Below, in pieces: positions 36,128 to 44,353 of a DNA stretch of 45,972 nucleotides. The position numbers and the translations under genes were made by a program. A model generated the notes under the pieces. It ran no database searches, was not told where the DNA came from, and saw only the letters and a list, made by a program, of their open reading frames with translations. Every line of letters starts with the position of its first letter. Positions within the stretch are counted from its first letter, which is position 1. The DNA is taken from NCBI GenBank assembly GCA_030066195.1, contig JASJCB010000063.1, positions 1-45,972 of the forward strand, in the 5' to 3' direction. This stretch comes from Acidobacteriota bacterium (lineage in GTDB: Bacteria > Acidobacteriota > Holophagae > Acanthopleuribacterales > Acanthopleuribacteraceae).

Positions 36128-36378
36128 GCTTCCCCGGACGAGAGTTGTAGCTTCAACATGAAAATGTTCCGGTCGACCGGCTGAGGAGAACTCTTTCATG
36201 TTGAAAACGTCGTGGTCGACCGGCTGAGTAGGACCCTTTCACGTAAAAAACGTCGTGGTCGACCGGCAGAGTAGAACCATTTCATCTAGGAATCGTTATG
36301 GTCGGCCGACCGTGTAAAACCATTTCATGTAGAAATCGTTTCTGTCGGCCGGCCGAGTAGAGTCATTTCACCCTGTCG
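36128..36378. repeat. Tandem array, 43-bp period, GGTCGACCGG core (array C)
   Basis: Units start at 36171, 36214, 36257, 36300 and 36343, each exactly 43 bases; a degenerate sixth begins at 36128. The core is GGTCGACCGG, drifting to GGTCGGCCGA and TGTCGGCCGG while staying self-complementary, and is followed by a conserved GAGTAGAACC-TTTCA tail. The last unit abuts the stop codon of the serine hydrolase gene (36379). There is no CRISPR-like spacer variation and no reading frame. Confidence 0.9.
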
Positions 36379-38085
36379 TTATTCGGATTTGAAAACGGTC
36401 GACCAGGCGCCGTCATGAAGGGTTGCTTGTTTGCCGTCCTTGGATAATTCCAGGTTGTAGGTTTTGCCGAAGATCAGGTCCACCAGTTCCAGTTTGTCCC
36501 CGGAGCCTGATTGCAGCATCCAGCCCGTGGGAAAGGGAATGGCGCTGCCGCCGATGCCCAGGCCCTCCTCGTGCCAGACATAGCGGAAGGTGAAGACACC
36601 TTTTTTGCCGTGCACGGACACAATGGTGTCGTTGGATTGGGGGATGCCGTCCCACCAGGCGGGAATGGTTCCGTAAACTTTCGCTTTTTTAACCTTGCCC
36701 GCCCTTTTCAAGCCTTCTTTCAGGTAATTCATGCGGCGTTCCAAACGATCCGGCTCGGTCATTTTTGCCAGTTGGGTCTGTTCGCCCGCCAGCAATTCGT
36801 CAAGCAGTTCCCTGGCTTTGGCCGTACCCTTGACCATCTTTCCACGCAGGGTCTCGTCCGCGTCGACCGCACGGGCCAGCAATTGATCGCCGCTTGGCAC
36901 AACCAGCATGCGGCCGTTCAACTGCCGCATTTCCAGGGAACCCGCCTTGCCCTTCCAGACGCCGGGTTTCAGTTTTTCCGTTGCGAATTTCGCGGCCTTG
37001 GGGACCGAAAAATCCTTATCGAAGAGGACCTTGGGGACCAGGGACTCCAGCATCCACTGATGAGGCATGTCGGTCCGCGTGTGGTTGATCGCGTAGAAGA
37101 TCACGGTATCGCGGTCAGTGAAGCGGGTGTAGTTGGACGTGGCGCCCATGTCGTTGCCGCCATTGTGCTGAATGCAGCGACCGTATTCAGTTTCCGAGAC
37201 CAGCCAGCCGTAGGCGTAGTCCCTTTTTTCCGGTGTGTACATCTTGCGTTTACTCGCCTGGTTGAAAAGCGCATCGCCGTCCAATGCGCGCGCCCAACGC
37301 AACATGTCGCCGGGCAGGGCCAGCATGCCGCCGTTGCCTTTCAGGCTCCAGTAGCAGTAATCCTTTTCCAGGGGGTGGCCGTTGTCCTTGCCGTCCAGAT
37401 ACTGGCGGCTGATGACCACGCCGTCCCATTTCGGCATGGTGTACCCGGTATACGACATGCCCGCCGGCTTGAACAGGCGCTCCTGCACAAAGGTTTCATA
37501 GGATTGTCCCGAAACCATTTCTACGATGGCGGCCAGCATGCTGTAACCCGCGTTGGAGTAGCGGTATTGCGAGCCGGGCTTGAAATTCAGCGGCGTGCTC
37601 ATGGCTTCCTTCAGCATGCTCTCGCGGCTGCTTTTATTGTAGTCGCCCCGTCCGGTGTAGTTGGTGACGCCCGAGGTGTGCGTCAGCAGGTGATGCAGGG
37701 TGATCCCTTTTTTATCGTCGGGAACGGAGTCCAGGTATTTGCCGATGGTGTGCGCGGTATCCAGTTTGCCTTCCTGTGCCAGCAGCATCACGGCAGCGGC
37801 GGTAAACTGCTTGGTCACCGAGCCGATATCGAACGCGGTCCCGGGGCCGTTCTTCATGCCGGCCGCCTTGTTTGCATAGCCGTAGCCCTTGTTCAATATG
37901 ACCTTGCCTTTCTGGGAAACCGCCACGGCGCCGGTGAAGCCCAGTGACTCCATCACCTGCATGTAGGCGTCCAAACGCCCGGCGTCGGGACCGCTGACGA
38001 CCTCGGCATCCCTGATGACAGGCGCATCGGTAGCGAAGGTAAGGCTGAAAATAAGCGCACTGATCCCTATTGCAATTCGTTTCAT
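36379..38085 (-). CDS. Class C beta-lactamase-like serine hydrolase, exported
   Basis: 568 residues. ATG 38085 has GGAGGAG five bases upstream and a signal peptide (KRIAIGISALIFSLTFA). The penicillin-recognition fold is complete: S89-V-T-K92, Y176-S-N178, and HNGGND as the KTG-equivalent. Between about 360 and 568 lies a C-terminal beta-rich extension of unknown function. Such proteins are often esterases, D-aminopeptidases or peptidoglycan hydrolases, not true lactamases. The gene is the third of a blaI, M56, hydrolase operon (37-base gap), so it is expected to be controlled by the BlaI-like repressor. True substrate unknown. Confidence 0.9.
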   Translation of the reverse strand: MKRIAIGISALIFSLTFATDAPVIRDAEVVSGPDAGRLDAYMQVMESLGFTGAVAVSQKGKVILNKGYGYANKAAGMKNGPGTAFDIGSVTKQFTAAAVMLLAQEGKLDTAHTIGKYLDSVPDDKKGITLHHLLTHTSGVTNYTGRGDYNKSSRESMLKEAMSTPLNFKPGSQYRYSNAGYSMLAAIVEMVSGQSYETFVQERLFKPAGMSYTGYTMPKWDGVVISRQYLDGKDNGHPLEKDYCYWSLKGNGGMLALPGDMLRWARALDGDALFNQASKRKMYTPEKRDYAYGWLVSETEYGRCIQHNGGNDMGATSNYTRFTDRDTVIFYAINHTRTDMPHQWMLESLVPKVLFDKDFSVPKAAKFATEKLKPGVWKGKAGSLEMRQLNGRMLVVPSGDQLLARAVDADETLRGKMVKGTAKARELLDELLAGEQTQLAKMTEPDRLERRMNYLKEGLKRAGKVKKAKVYGTIPAWWDGIPQSNDTIVSVHGKKGVFTFRYVWHEEGLGIGGSAIPFPTGWMLQSGSGDKLELVDLIFGKTYNLELSKDGKQATLHDGAWSTVFKSE

Positions 38086-38122
38086 TGCATCTCCTCCTAT
38101 GGTCTTTGGTTTTAAGTGTCGG

Positions 38123-39598
38123 TTACCGTTGTTCCAAGAGCACGTTGCGATAGCGTTCGCGAAGCTCGGGATGAATGGTCCTTTCGATTTCCAACTCCAG
38201 GGCCTCGGGACCTTCTCGGTTCAAAATGCGATAAGCGCGTTGGATGTCGTAGACGTTGATCTCTCGGATGAACGTGGTGAGCAGGTTTTGGTATTGCGTC
38301 TTCGCCGGGCCCTTCAATGGACGTTCCCGGCCGTTTTCCTTCCAGGTTACCGAAACCTTGCCGAAGCGTCGCTTGAGCTCGGCCCGGTAGTGGACGCCGC
38401 CTTTTTCTTCTTCCATGATCAGGACGGCGCCCGGCGAGGCCCAGGTGACCTCGCTGTCGTCGTCGGCAAATTCGAAGAGGCCGTTGGCCAGGAAGCGATA
38501 AACCGCGCCGTTGCCTTGAATGAGCGCATCGGCCCGGATGTTGAAACGTTTGTGGTCGCTGGTCAGGATGTTTACGGAGGTGCGGGTGCCGTCGTCGCTG
38601 TCCGGTTGTTTGAACGCCGGCAGCATCAGACCGAAGGCAATGGGGATCAGCAGCAACAGGGCCCGAATGTATAGAGGAAGACCGCGAAAGGTGCGCTTCT
38701 CCGGTTTCAGAATAGCCTGTACACGACCGGCCAGGCCGCTTTTGGTCTCCGCCATGCCCGCCATGGCAGGGCTTTGCGGGGTTTGGATCCAGCGCGCTAC
38801 CTCGGCCAGGCACTCTGCCAGATGAATGGGGCTGTGCAGGTGAGTGACGGCCAGATGATCGCAAATCAGCTCGGCATTGTCCCGGAAGCGGTTGCGAAGC
38901 ACGCCGATCATGGGGTTGAAGAAGAACACGGCTTCCAGAACGGCCCAAAAGGCCAGCCACTCCGGGTCGCGCCGTATTTGATGCGCCATCTCGTGGCCCA
39001 GCAGGGCGCGTAGGCGATCGTCCGAAAGCGTGAGCGCGCGTTCCGGCACCAGGATGGTTCCGCCGGCCAGGGCCAGGGGACCTTCCAAACCGTCAACGGC
39101 TAGGACCCGCAAGCGGCGACGGCAGCCGGCTTGGGTCGTCAATGCGCGCAACAGGCCGCTGAGGCGTTCATCCACGAGGCCCCTGGTTCGCGGCAGACGG
39201 TGCAGCCGCCACAGTGACAGTGACATTTGGATCAGGCGGACGGCGGCGACCAGGGTCCAAGCGAAGGCGATCCAGGCGAAGAAGGACCAACTCGCGATGA
39301 CCTCTTCCCCTATCCTTTCGACCAGTACCACGCCGGTCGGCGGTTGCGTTGCCGGTGCGGCGGTAGCCAGGGCGCCGGGTTGGGCAAATGCGGCGGGCAT
39401 GTCCAGCGTGAAGCCCGTGGTGAACCACATGGCGAGCGATGCGGAAACGGGCGTTGACCAGAGGACGGCCTTCCACAGGAAATCCCTGGCCGGAAACGCG
39501 GTCAGGCGTTTTTCCAGAACCATCGCCAAAAGCCCGAAGAGCAACAGGTGCAACGTGTAATTGGCGGTCCAATAGAGAAACGGCACGGAGATAATCAT
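38123..39598 (-). CDS. BlaR1-like M56 membrane metalloprotease lacking the beta-lactam sensor
   Basis: 491 residues from ATG 39598 (GGGAG eight bases upstream); a TTG at 39604 overlapping the repressor stop (TTGA) is possible but would sit only two bases from the same site. There are three N-terminal membrane segments, then the cytoplasmic zinc-protease domain with H202-E-M-A-H206 (LLGHEMAHQI) and the downstream ENAELICDH-type ligand region. A fourth membrane segment lies near 305-320. BlaR1 and MecR1 carry a C-terminal penicillin-binding sensor of about 250 residues; here about 170 residues of other sequence follow and no SxxK was seen. The stimulus is therefore not obviously a beta-lactam. 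It presumably cleaves, or triggers cleavage of, the BlaI-like repressor. Confidence 0.9.
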   Translation of the reverse strand: MIISVPFLYWTANYTLHLLLFGLLAMVLEKRLTAFPARDFLWKAVLWSTPVSASLAMWFTTGFTLDMPAAFAQPGALATAAPATQPPTGVVLVERIGEEVIASWSFFAWIAFAWTLVAAVRLIQMSLSLWRLHRLPRTRGLVDERLSGLLRALTTQAGCRRRLRVLAVDGLEGPLALAGGTILVPERALTLSDDRLRALLGHEMAHQIRRDPEWLAFWAVLEAVFFFNPMIGVLRNRFRDNAELICDHLAVTHLHSPIHLAECLAEVARWIQTPQSPAMAGMAETKSGLAGRVQAILKPEKRTFRGLPLYIRALLLLIPIAFGLMLPAFKQPDSDDGTRTSVNILTSDHKRFNIRADALIQGNGAVYRFLANGLFEFADDDSEVTWASPGAVLIMEEEKGGVHYRAELKRRFGKVSVTWKENGRERPLKGPAKTQYQNLLTTFIREINVYDIQRAYRILNREGPEALELEIERTIHPELRERYRNVLLEQR

Positions 39599-39600
39599 GT

Positions 39601-39987
39601 TCAAGACTCCCGGCGGTTGCGAGCTTCGTCGATCATTCGTTGAATGTTTTCCAGGTCACCGGGCGCCATTTCCTCGGATCGTAGGAGGTGGCTGACCAGG
39701 TTGACGCGATCGCCGCCGAAAAGCCGTTTGACCAGGTCCTTGACCCCGGCGCGGACCACCTCGTCCTCGGCAACCAGGGCGCGATAGAAATATTGGCGCC
39801 CCTCGCCGCGATGGGTGACGATACCGCGTTTCTCCAGGCGTGAAAGTGTGGTGGACACGGTGGTGTAGGCTTGGGGTCTTTCGGTTTGCAAGGCCTCGTG
39901 TACCTGGGCGGCGCTGGCTTCGCCCTTCTGCCAGAGGACGCGCATAACGGCCATTTGCGGTTCGCTGAGTGCGTGACGTGTTTCCAT
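39601..39987 (-). CDS. BlaI/MecI/CopY-family repressor
   Basis: 128 residues. Winged-helix DNA-binding domain (LSEPQMAVMRVLWQKGEASAAQVHEAL, YTTVSTTLSRLEKRGIV, QYFYRAL) followed by a dimerisation helix region. The recognition helix is the conserved TTVSTTLSRLEKRG. GAGAGG lies eight bases before ATG 39987. It is first gene of the operon. A 22-base palindrome (40013-40034) lies 26-47 bases upstream of the start, over the predicted promoter, consistent with autoregulation. It may also act on the divergent amidase operon. Confidence 0.93.
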   Translation of the reverse strand: METRHALSEPQMAVMRVLWQKGEASAAQVHEALQTERPQAYTTVSTTLSRLEKRGIVTHRGEGRQYFYRALVAEDEVVRAGVKDLVKRLFGGDRVNLVSHLLRSEEMAPGDLENIQRMIDEARNRRES

Positions 39988-40012
39988 GTACGATTCCTCT
40001 CAAGTATCAACG

Positions 40013-40063
40013 ACACCTGTAGTACTACGGGTGTAGTTTATGTCATGTTGCATGTCGATGCAA
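40013..40063 (-). promoter_or_regulatory. BlaI-type operator and promoter of the blaI operon
   Basis: On the minus strand, TTGCAT (40063-40058, -35-like) and TAAACT (40040-40035, -10-like) are separated by 17 bases. Just downstream is a 22-base inverted repeat at 40013-40034 with arms ACACCTGTAGT and ACTACGGGTGT (one mismatch), containing the TGTAGTACTAC core expected for BlaI/MecI-type repressors. A repressor bound there would block the promoter. A second TACATG element near 40071-40076 is only a half-site. Confidence 0.75.
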
Positions 40064-40152
40064 GTTTTTCTACATGCTACTTGCGCCTGCAAGCCGGGCG
40101 GTTTGCCGCTATAATGAGGTAAGCTGTCAGCACCTAAACGGTTGGAGGCGCC

Positions 40153-41388
40153 ATGGACTGGAAACATTTGCGTATCGATCCGAAGCGATTGACGAATCGT
40201 ATCGAGGCCCTGGGTCGGGTGGGTTCGCTCCCAGGCGGCGGGGTGTGCCGCCTCGCCCTGACCGACGAGGACAAGGCGGGCAGGGACCTTGTCGTTTCCT
40301 GGATGGAGACGCTGGGTCTGGCCGTCAGCGTGGACCGCATCGGCAATATCTTCGGCATGCGACCGGGTAAGCAGGACGGCCCGCCCGTGGCTACCGGGTC
40401 CCACATCGACACCGTACGCACCGGCGGTTATTACGACGGCAACCTGGGCGTGTTGGCCGGCCTGGAAGTTGCCGCCGTCCTGAAAGATGCCGGATTGCAA
40501 ACCGAACACGGCTTCTGCGTAGGCGTGTTCACCAATGAAGAAGGCGCGCGTTTTCAGCCGGACATGATGGGCAGCATGTGCTTTCAGGGCGGCTTGCCCC
40601 TGGAAAAGGCGCTTGCCACCGTGGGGATTGACGGCTTGAGCGTGGGCGAGGAACTGAACCGCATCGGCTACGCCGGCAACCGGGAGGTGGGTTTCCCCCT
40701 GAAAGCGTTTTTGGAATTACACGTGGAGCAGGGCCCCCTCTTAGAGCAGGAAAACACCCGCATCGGCTGCGTCACCGGCGTGCAAGGCATCTCCTGGCAG
40801 GAGGTCACCATCGAGGGCGTGTCCAATCACGCGGGCACCACGCCCATGCGGCTGCGTACGGATGCCGGTTATGCCGCGTCCGCCGTCGCCGTGGGCGTGC
40901 GCCGGATTGCCCGCGAGATGGGGGGTGACCAGGTGGGCACGGTCGGTTCCATAAAGCTGTATCCCGACCTGATCAATGTGGTTGCCAACAAGGCGACCAT
41001 GACCATCGACCTGCGCAATACCGATGAGGCTCTGCTTCAGGAAGCGGAACAGCGCGCCCGCGAGTTACTGGCCCGTGTCGCCGAGGAGGAAGGCGTGTCC
41101 ATAAAAACCCGCGAACTTGCCCGTTTCGAACCCGCCGTTTTCGATCCGGTCATGATCGACCTGGTGGAGACAACCACTCGGGAACTGGGTTTCAGCAATC
41201 GCCGCATGCCCGCCGGCGCCGGTCACGATGCCGGTTTGATCACCCTGAATTATCCCACGGCCATGATCTTCACTCCATCGGTGGGCGGGATCAGCCATAA
41301 TATCGAGGAATATACGGAACCGGAAGATATCGAGGCGGGCGCCAACGTGTTGTTGCAAGCCCTGCTGAAGTTGTTGATGAAGCCATGA
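40153..41388 (+). CDS. Hydantoinase/carbamoylase-family amidase (M20)
   Basis: 411 residues, cytoplasmic. It hydrolyses N-carbamoyl amino acids, beta-ureidopropionate, allantoate or a relative; which one cannot be read off. Metal ligands fit H84-x-D86, D95 (in GGYYDGNLGV), E129/E130 and the later H in GAGHDAG. The dimerisation/substrate part has HVEQGPLLEQ and VSNHAGTTPMRLRTDA. GGAGG is four bases before ATG 40153. It is first gene of a four-gene operon whose next start overlaps its stop (ATGA). The promoter lies in the 165 bp shared with the BlaI operon. Confidence 0.92.
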   Translation: MDWKHLRIDPKRLTNRIEALGRVGSLPGGGVCRLALTDEDKAGRDLVVSWMETLGLAVSVDRIGNIFGMRPGKQDGPPVATGSHIDTVRTGGYYDGNLGVLAGLEVAAVLKDAGLQTEHGFCVGVFTNEEGARFQPDMMGSMCFQGGLPLEKALATVGIDGLSVGEELNRIGYAGNREVGFPLKAFLELHVEQGPLLEQENTRIGCVTGVQGISWQEVTIEGVSNHAGTTPMRLRTDAGYAASAVAVGVRRIAREMGGDQVGTVGSIKLYPDLINVVANKATMTIDLRNTDEALLQEAEQRARELLARVAEEEGVSIKTRELARFEPAVFDPVMIDLVETTTRELGFSNRRMPAGAGHDAGLITLNYPTAMIFTPSVGGISHNIEEYTEPEDIEAGANVLLQALLKLLMKP

Positions 41389-43031
41389 GCACCACCCTGA
41401 TCAAAAACGCCCGTATCGTAACGGGCGACGGCCGAACCCCGCCCTTCCCCGGCAATCTGTTGTTGGACGGGGACCGAATCGCGGCCGTAGGTGAGGTCGC
41501 AAGTTCAGACATGAAAACCGCGGATCGGGTCATCGACGCCGAAGGGAAGATGACGGCGCCCGGCTTTATCGACACCCACAACCACGGCGCGCTGGGCGGC
41601 ACGCAAATCGGCCCCGCCGGCGTGCCCTTTGCCTGCGAACTGGCTCTGCGCGCCGGGGTCACCAAACGCATCTGCGGTGTGGACGGCTTCTCGCCCGCGC
41701 CGATTGCGCCCATGGACCGAGCCGCCTATGCCGAGCAGCTGCGCCCCTTGGACGGCTGGGTGGGCGAGCACTGGCCCTGGTCCACCATGCCCGAATTCTA
41801 CGCCTGGCATCGCGGCAAATCGATCACCGACATGGGCGTTTACCTGGGCCACAGCACCGTGCGCCGCGCCGTGTTGGGGAACGCGCCGCGCAAAGCAGAG
41901 CTCAGCGAGTTGGAGGACATGGCCCGCCTGGTCCGTCGCGAGGCGCCGCATGTGCTCGGTTTCTCTACCGGTTTGATCTACCACCCGGCAGTCTTCAGCG
42001 ACGGCGCCGAGATTGCGCACCTCCTGAGGGCATTCGCCGAGGTTGCGCCCGCCGCCCTGTTCCCTCACCTGCGTTCGGAAAGCGACATGATCCTACCGTC
42101 CCTGGCCGAGTGCCTGACCGCCTGCGTGGAGAGCGGCGCCGCCTACGGCAACGAACACAGCAAGATCGCCGGTGAAAAAAACTACGACAAGATCGGCGCC
42201 CTGGAAGACATGCTGGCCGACGGCGCCGCATCGGTGCGTTGCATGGCCAATATGTACCCCTACACCGCCGGCAGCACCACGGGCGACGCAATCTTTCCAC
42301 CCGAGTTCAGGGCGGGTTCGCGTGAGGACTTCCGTAAGGCGCTGACGGACCCGGACAGCCGCCGCGCCATATACCGGAAGATTCGATCCGACACGACCGG
42401 CTGGGACAACTTCATCTACTTCTGCGGCGGCTTGAGCGGCATTCGCATCGCCGGCGCGGCAAAGGAAACCAGTTACCTCGGCCGTAATCTGGCTGATGTA
42501 GCCCGAGATGCGGGCGCGCCCGATCCCGATTCCGAGGCGGCCATGAACGCGGTTTGCGATTTCTTCCTGCGCAACGATTTGGACATCACCATCATCGCGT
42601 TTTACGGTTCGGAGTTGGTGATGGAACGCCTGTTCCGCCGGGACGACATGGCCATATGCACCGACGGCCTGATGCCGGGACCGGGTCAGAAACCCCACCC
42701 GCGTTCGCTGGGTTCCTTTCCCAAGGCTCTGCGCATGGCCCGTGAGTTGGAAATACCGGCGGAAAAAATGATCTATCGTATGAGCACTTTACCCACGACG
42801 TTTTTGGGGCTGGAAGATCCCAGCTTGCGGGAGGGCGCGGATGCCTCATTGGTATTGTTCGATTGGGAGAACGTGGCGGAGTGCAACGACTATGACGAAC
42901 CCCTGATTCATCCCCGGGGCATTGACAAGGTATGGGTCCATGGTGAACTGGTCTTGGATGAAGGCTTGATCCTTCCTCCGAAAATCTATCCCGGTCGTAT
43001 TCTACAGCGGCACAATCATAGGAGCTTGTGA
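41385..43031 (+). CDS. N-acyl-D-amino-acid deacylase-like amidohydrolase
   Basis: 548 residues of the amidohydrolase superfamily. Two-part N-terminal beta barrel (TLIKNARIVTGDGRTPPF), then the metal motif PGFIDTHNHGALGG (H65, H67), EHSKIAGEKNYDKIG, and the C-terminal CTDGLMPGPGQKPHPRSLGSFPKAL, which is the conserved Asp and HPRxxGTFP region of D-aminoacylase/D-glutamate deacylase. The 5' ATG overlaps the amidase stop as ATGA, and its TGA overlaps the next ATG as TGATG, so it is translationally coupled on both sides. It probably removes an acyl (possibly N-carbamoyl/formyl) group from an amino acid; exact specificity unknown. Confidence 0.88.
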   Translation: MSTTLIKNARIVTGDGRTPPFPGNLLLDGDRIAAVGEVASSDMKTADRVIDAEGKMTAPGFIDTHNHGALGGTQIGPAGVPFACELALRAGVTKRICGVDGFSPAPIAPMDRAAYAEQLRPLDGWVGEHWPWSTMPEFYAWHRGKSITDMGVYLGHSTVRRAVLGNAPRKAELSELEDMARLVRREAPHVLGFSTGLIYHPAVFSDGAEIAHLLRAFAEVAPAALFPHLRSESDMILPSLAECLTACVESGAAYGNEHSKIAGEKNYDKIGALEDMLADGAASVRCMANMYPYTAGSTTGDAIFPPEFRAGSREDFRKALTDPDSRRAIYRKIRSDTTGWDNFIYFCGGLSGIRIAGAAKETSYLGRNLADVARDAGAPDPDSEAAMNAVCDFFLRNDLDITIIAFYGSELVMERLFRRDDMAICTDGLMPGPGQKPHPRSLGSFPKALRMARELEIPAEKMIYRMSTLPTTFLGLEDPSLREGADASLVLFDWENVAECNDYDEPLIHPRGIDKVWVHGELVLDEGLILPPKIYPGRILQRHNHRSL

Positions 43032-44353
43032 TGACGGCATTATTGATCGAAGGCGGTTTCATCGCTACCCTGGGCGAAACCAACCGGGTTCTGAAAGATC
43101 ACACGATTGTGGTAGAGGGCGACACCATCCAGGCGATCGTGCCCTCCGATACCGTAACCAAATCGCCCGGTCAGCGGGTTGTGGATGCGCACGGCAAGGT
43201 AGTTATGCCGGGTTTCATCAATGCCCACACCCATTTCTACTCGGCCTTCGCCACCGGCCTGTCCAAGGCTGAATTCTCCAGGGACTTTCACGATGTGCTG
43301 AAGCATCTGTGGTGGCGGCTGGACAAGCAGTTGACCCTGGAGGATACCTATATCAGCGCCATGCTGGGTTGTATTGACGCCGTCAAACACGGCGCCACCA
43401 CCGTTTTCGATCATCATGCAAGCCCGCATGCCGTCACCGGCTCCCTGGCTCAAGTTGCCCGAGCCGTCACGGAAACCGGTATCCGCGCCTCGTTGTGTTA
43501 TGAGGTTTCCGATCGGGACGGACCCGAGATTGCCGAGGCGGGAATTCAAGAGAATGTGGATTTCCTGAGCAACGGCGCCGCTCATGACCGGCTGCACGGC
43601 ATGTTCGGCCTGCACGCATCGTTTACCGTGGGCGCGGAGACCATGAAACGCGCCGTCGAAGCAGCCGCCGGGCTGAACGCGGGTTTTCATATCCATGCCG
43701 CCGAAGATACCATCGATCAGGTCGTCACCATCAACGAGCATCGCGCCAATGTGATCGTCCGCTTGAACGAGGCCGGGGTTCTGGGTCCGCAAACCATCTG
43801 TGCTCATTGTGTCTATATCAACAACGAGGAAATGGGCCTGCTGCACGATTCCAAGACGATTGTCGCTCACCTGCCGCAGTCCAATATGAACAACGGGGTG
43901 GGCGCCCTTTCCTTTCTCAAGCTGTATGACGCGGGCCTACAGATCTGCCTGGGCACGGACGCCATGACGGCTGATATGCGCCATGAACTGCGAACGGGGA
44001 TTTTCCTGCACCGTTGCGAGCACCACCATCCGAATCGGGCTTTCGATGAGATGACCACGGTATTGCTCCGCAACAACGCAGCCGTTGCCTCCCGTTTCTG
44101 GAAGCGGGACATCGGCGTCCTGGCCCCCGGAGCGGCGGCCGATCTCATCGTGGTGGACTACGATCCGCCCACCCCGATGAATGAGGAGAGTTTCTTGGGG
44201 CACCTGGTCTTCGGAATGCACCACGCCCCGGTAGACACCACCGTCTGCGCGGGTAGGGTGCTGATGCAGAACCGGCAATTGATCGGCATCGACGAGCGGG
44301 CCGTCAAAGCAAGAGCCAGGGAACTGTCGGCAGCGCTCTGGGAACGGTTTTGA
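43031..44353 (+). CDS. ssnA: SsnA-like amidohydrolase (aminohydrolase)
   Basis: 440 residues of the TRZ/ATZ-type amidohydrolase family. NAHTHFYSAFATG contains the H66-x-H68 metal pair. The stretch HLWWRLDKQLTLEDTYISAMLG and then FDHHASPHAVTGSL, CYEVSDRDG, are hallmarks of SsnA, the aminohydrolase encoded beside ygfK and hydantoinase/xanthine dehydrogenase genes in enterobacteria and clostridia, thought to act on a purine/pyrimidine or hydantoin-type intermediate. The C-terminal GAAADLIVVDYDPPTP is usual. Start is ATG 43031 (AGGAG six bases upstream), coupled to the preceding gene. It is not accompanied here by selenium genes. Confidence 0.8.
   Translation: MTALLIEGGFIATLGETNRVLKDHTIVVEGDTIQAIVPSDTVTKSPGQRVVDAHGKVVMPGFINAHTHFYSAFATGLSKAEFSRDFHDVLKHLWWRLDKQLTLEDTYISAMLGCIDAVKHGATTVFDHHASPHAVTGSLAQVARAVTETGIRASLCYEVSDRDGPEIAEAGIQENVDFLSNGAAHDRLHGMFGLHASFTVGAETMKRAVEAAAGLNAGFHIHAAEDTIDQVVTINEHRANVIVRLNEAGVLGPQTICAHCVYINNEEMGLLHDSKTIVAHLPQSNMNNGVGALSFLKLYDAGLQICLGTDAMTADMRHELRTGIFLHRCEHHHPNRAFDEMTTVLLRNNAAVASRFWKRDIGVLAPGAAADLIVVDYDPPTPMNEESFLGHLVFGMHHAPVDTTVCAGRVLMQNRQLIGIDERAVKARARELSAALWERF

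Noticed and set aside
36128..36378. CRISPR array interpretation of the 43-bp repeats
   Set aside because: Whole units are homologous; there are no unique spacers, no leader and no cas genes. The same holds for the other three arrays.
36511..37947. 478-residue plus-strand frame opposite the serine hydrolase
   Set aside because: The complementary strand encodes a complete beta-lactamase-fold protein with all motifs; the plus frame has none.
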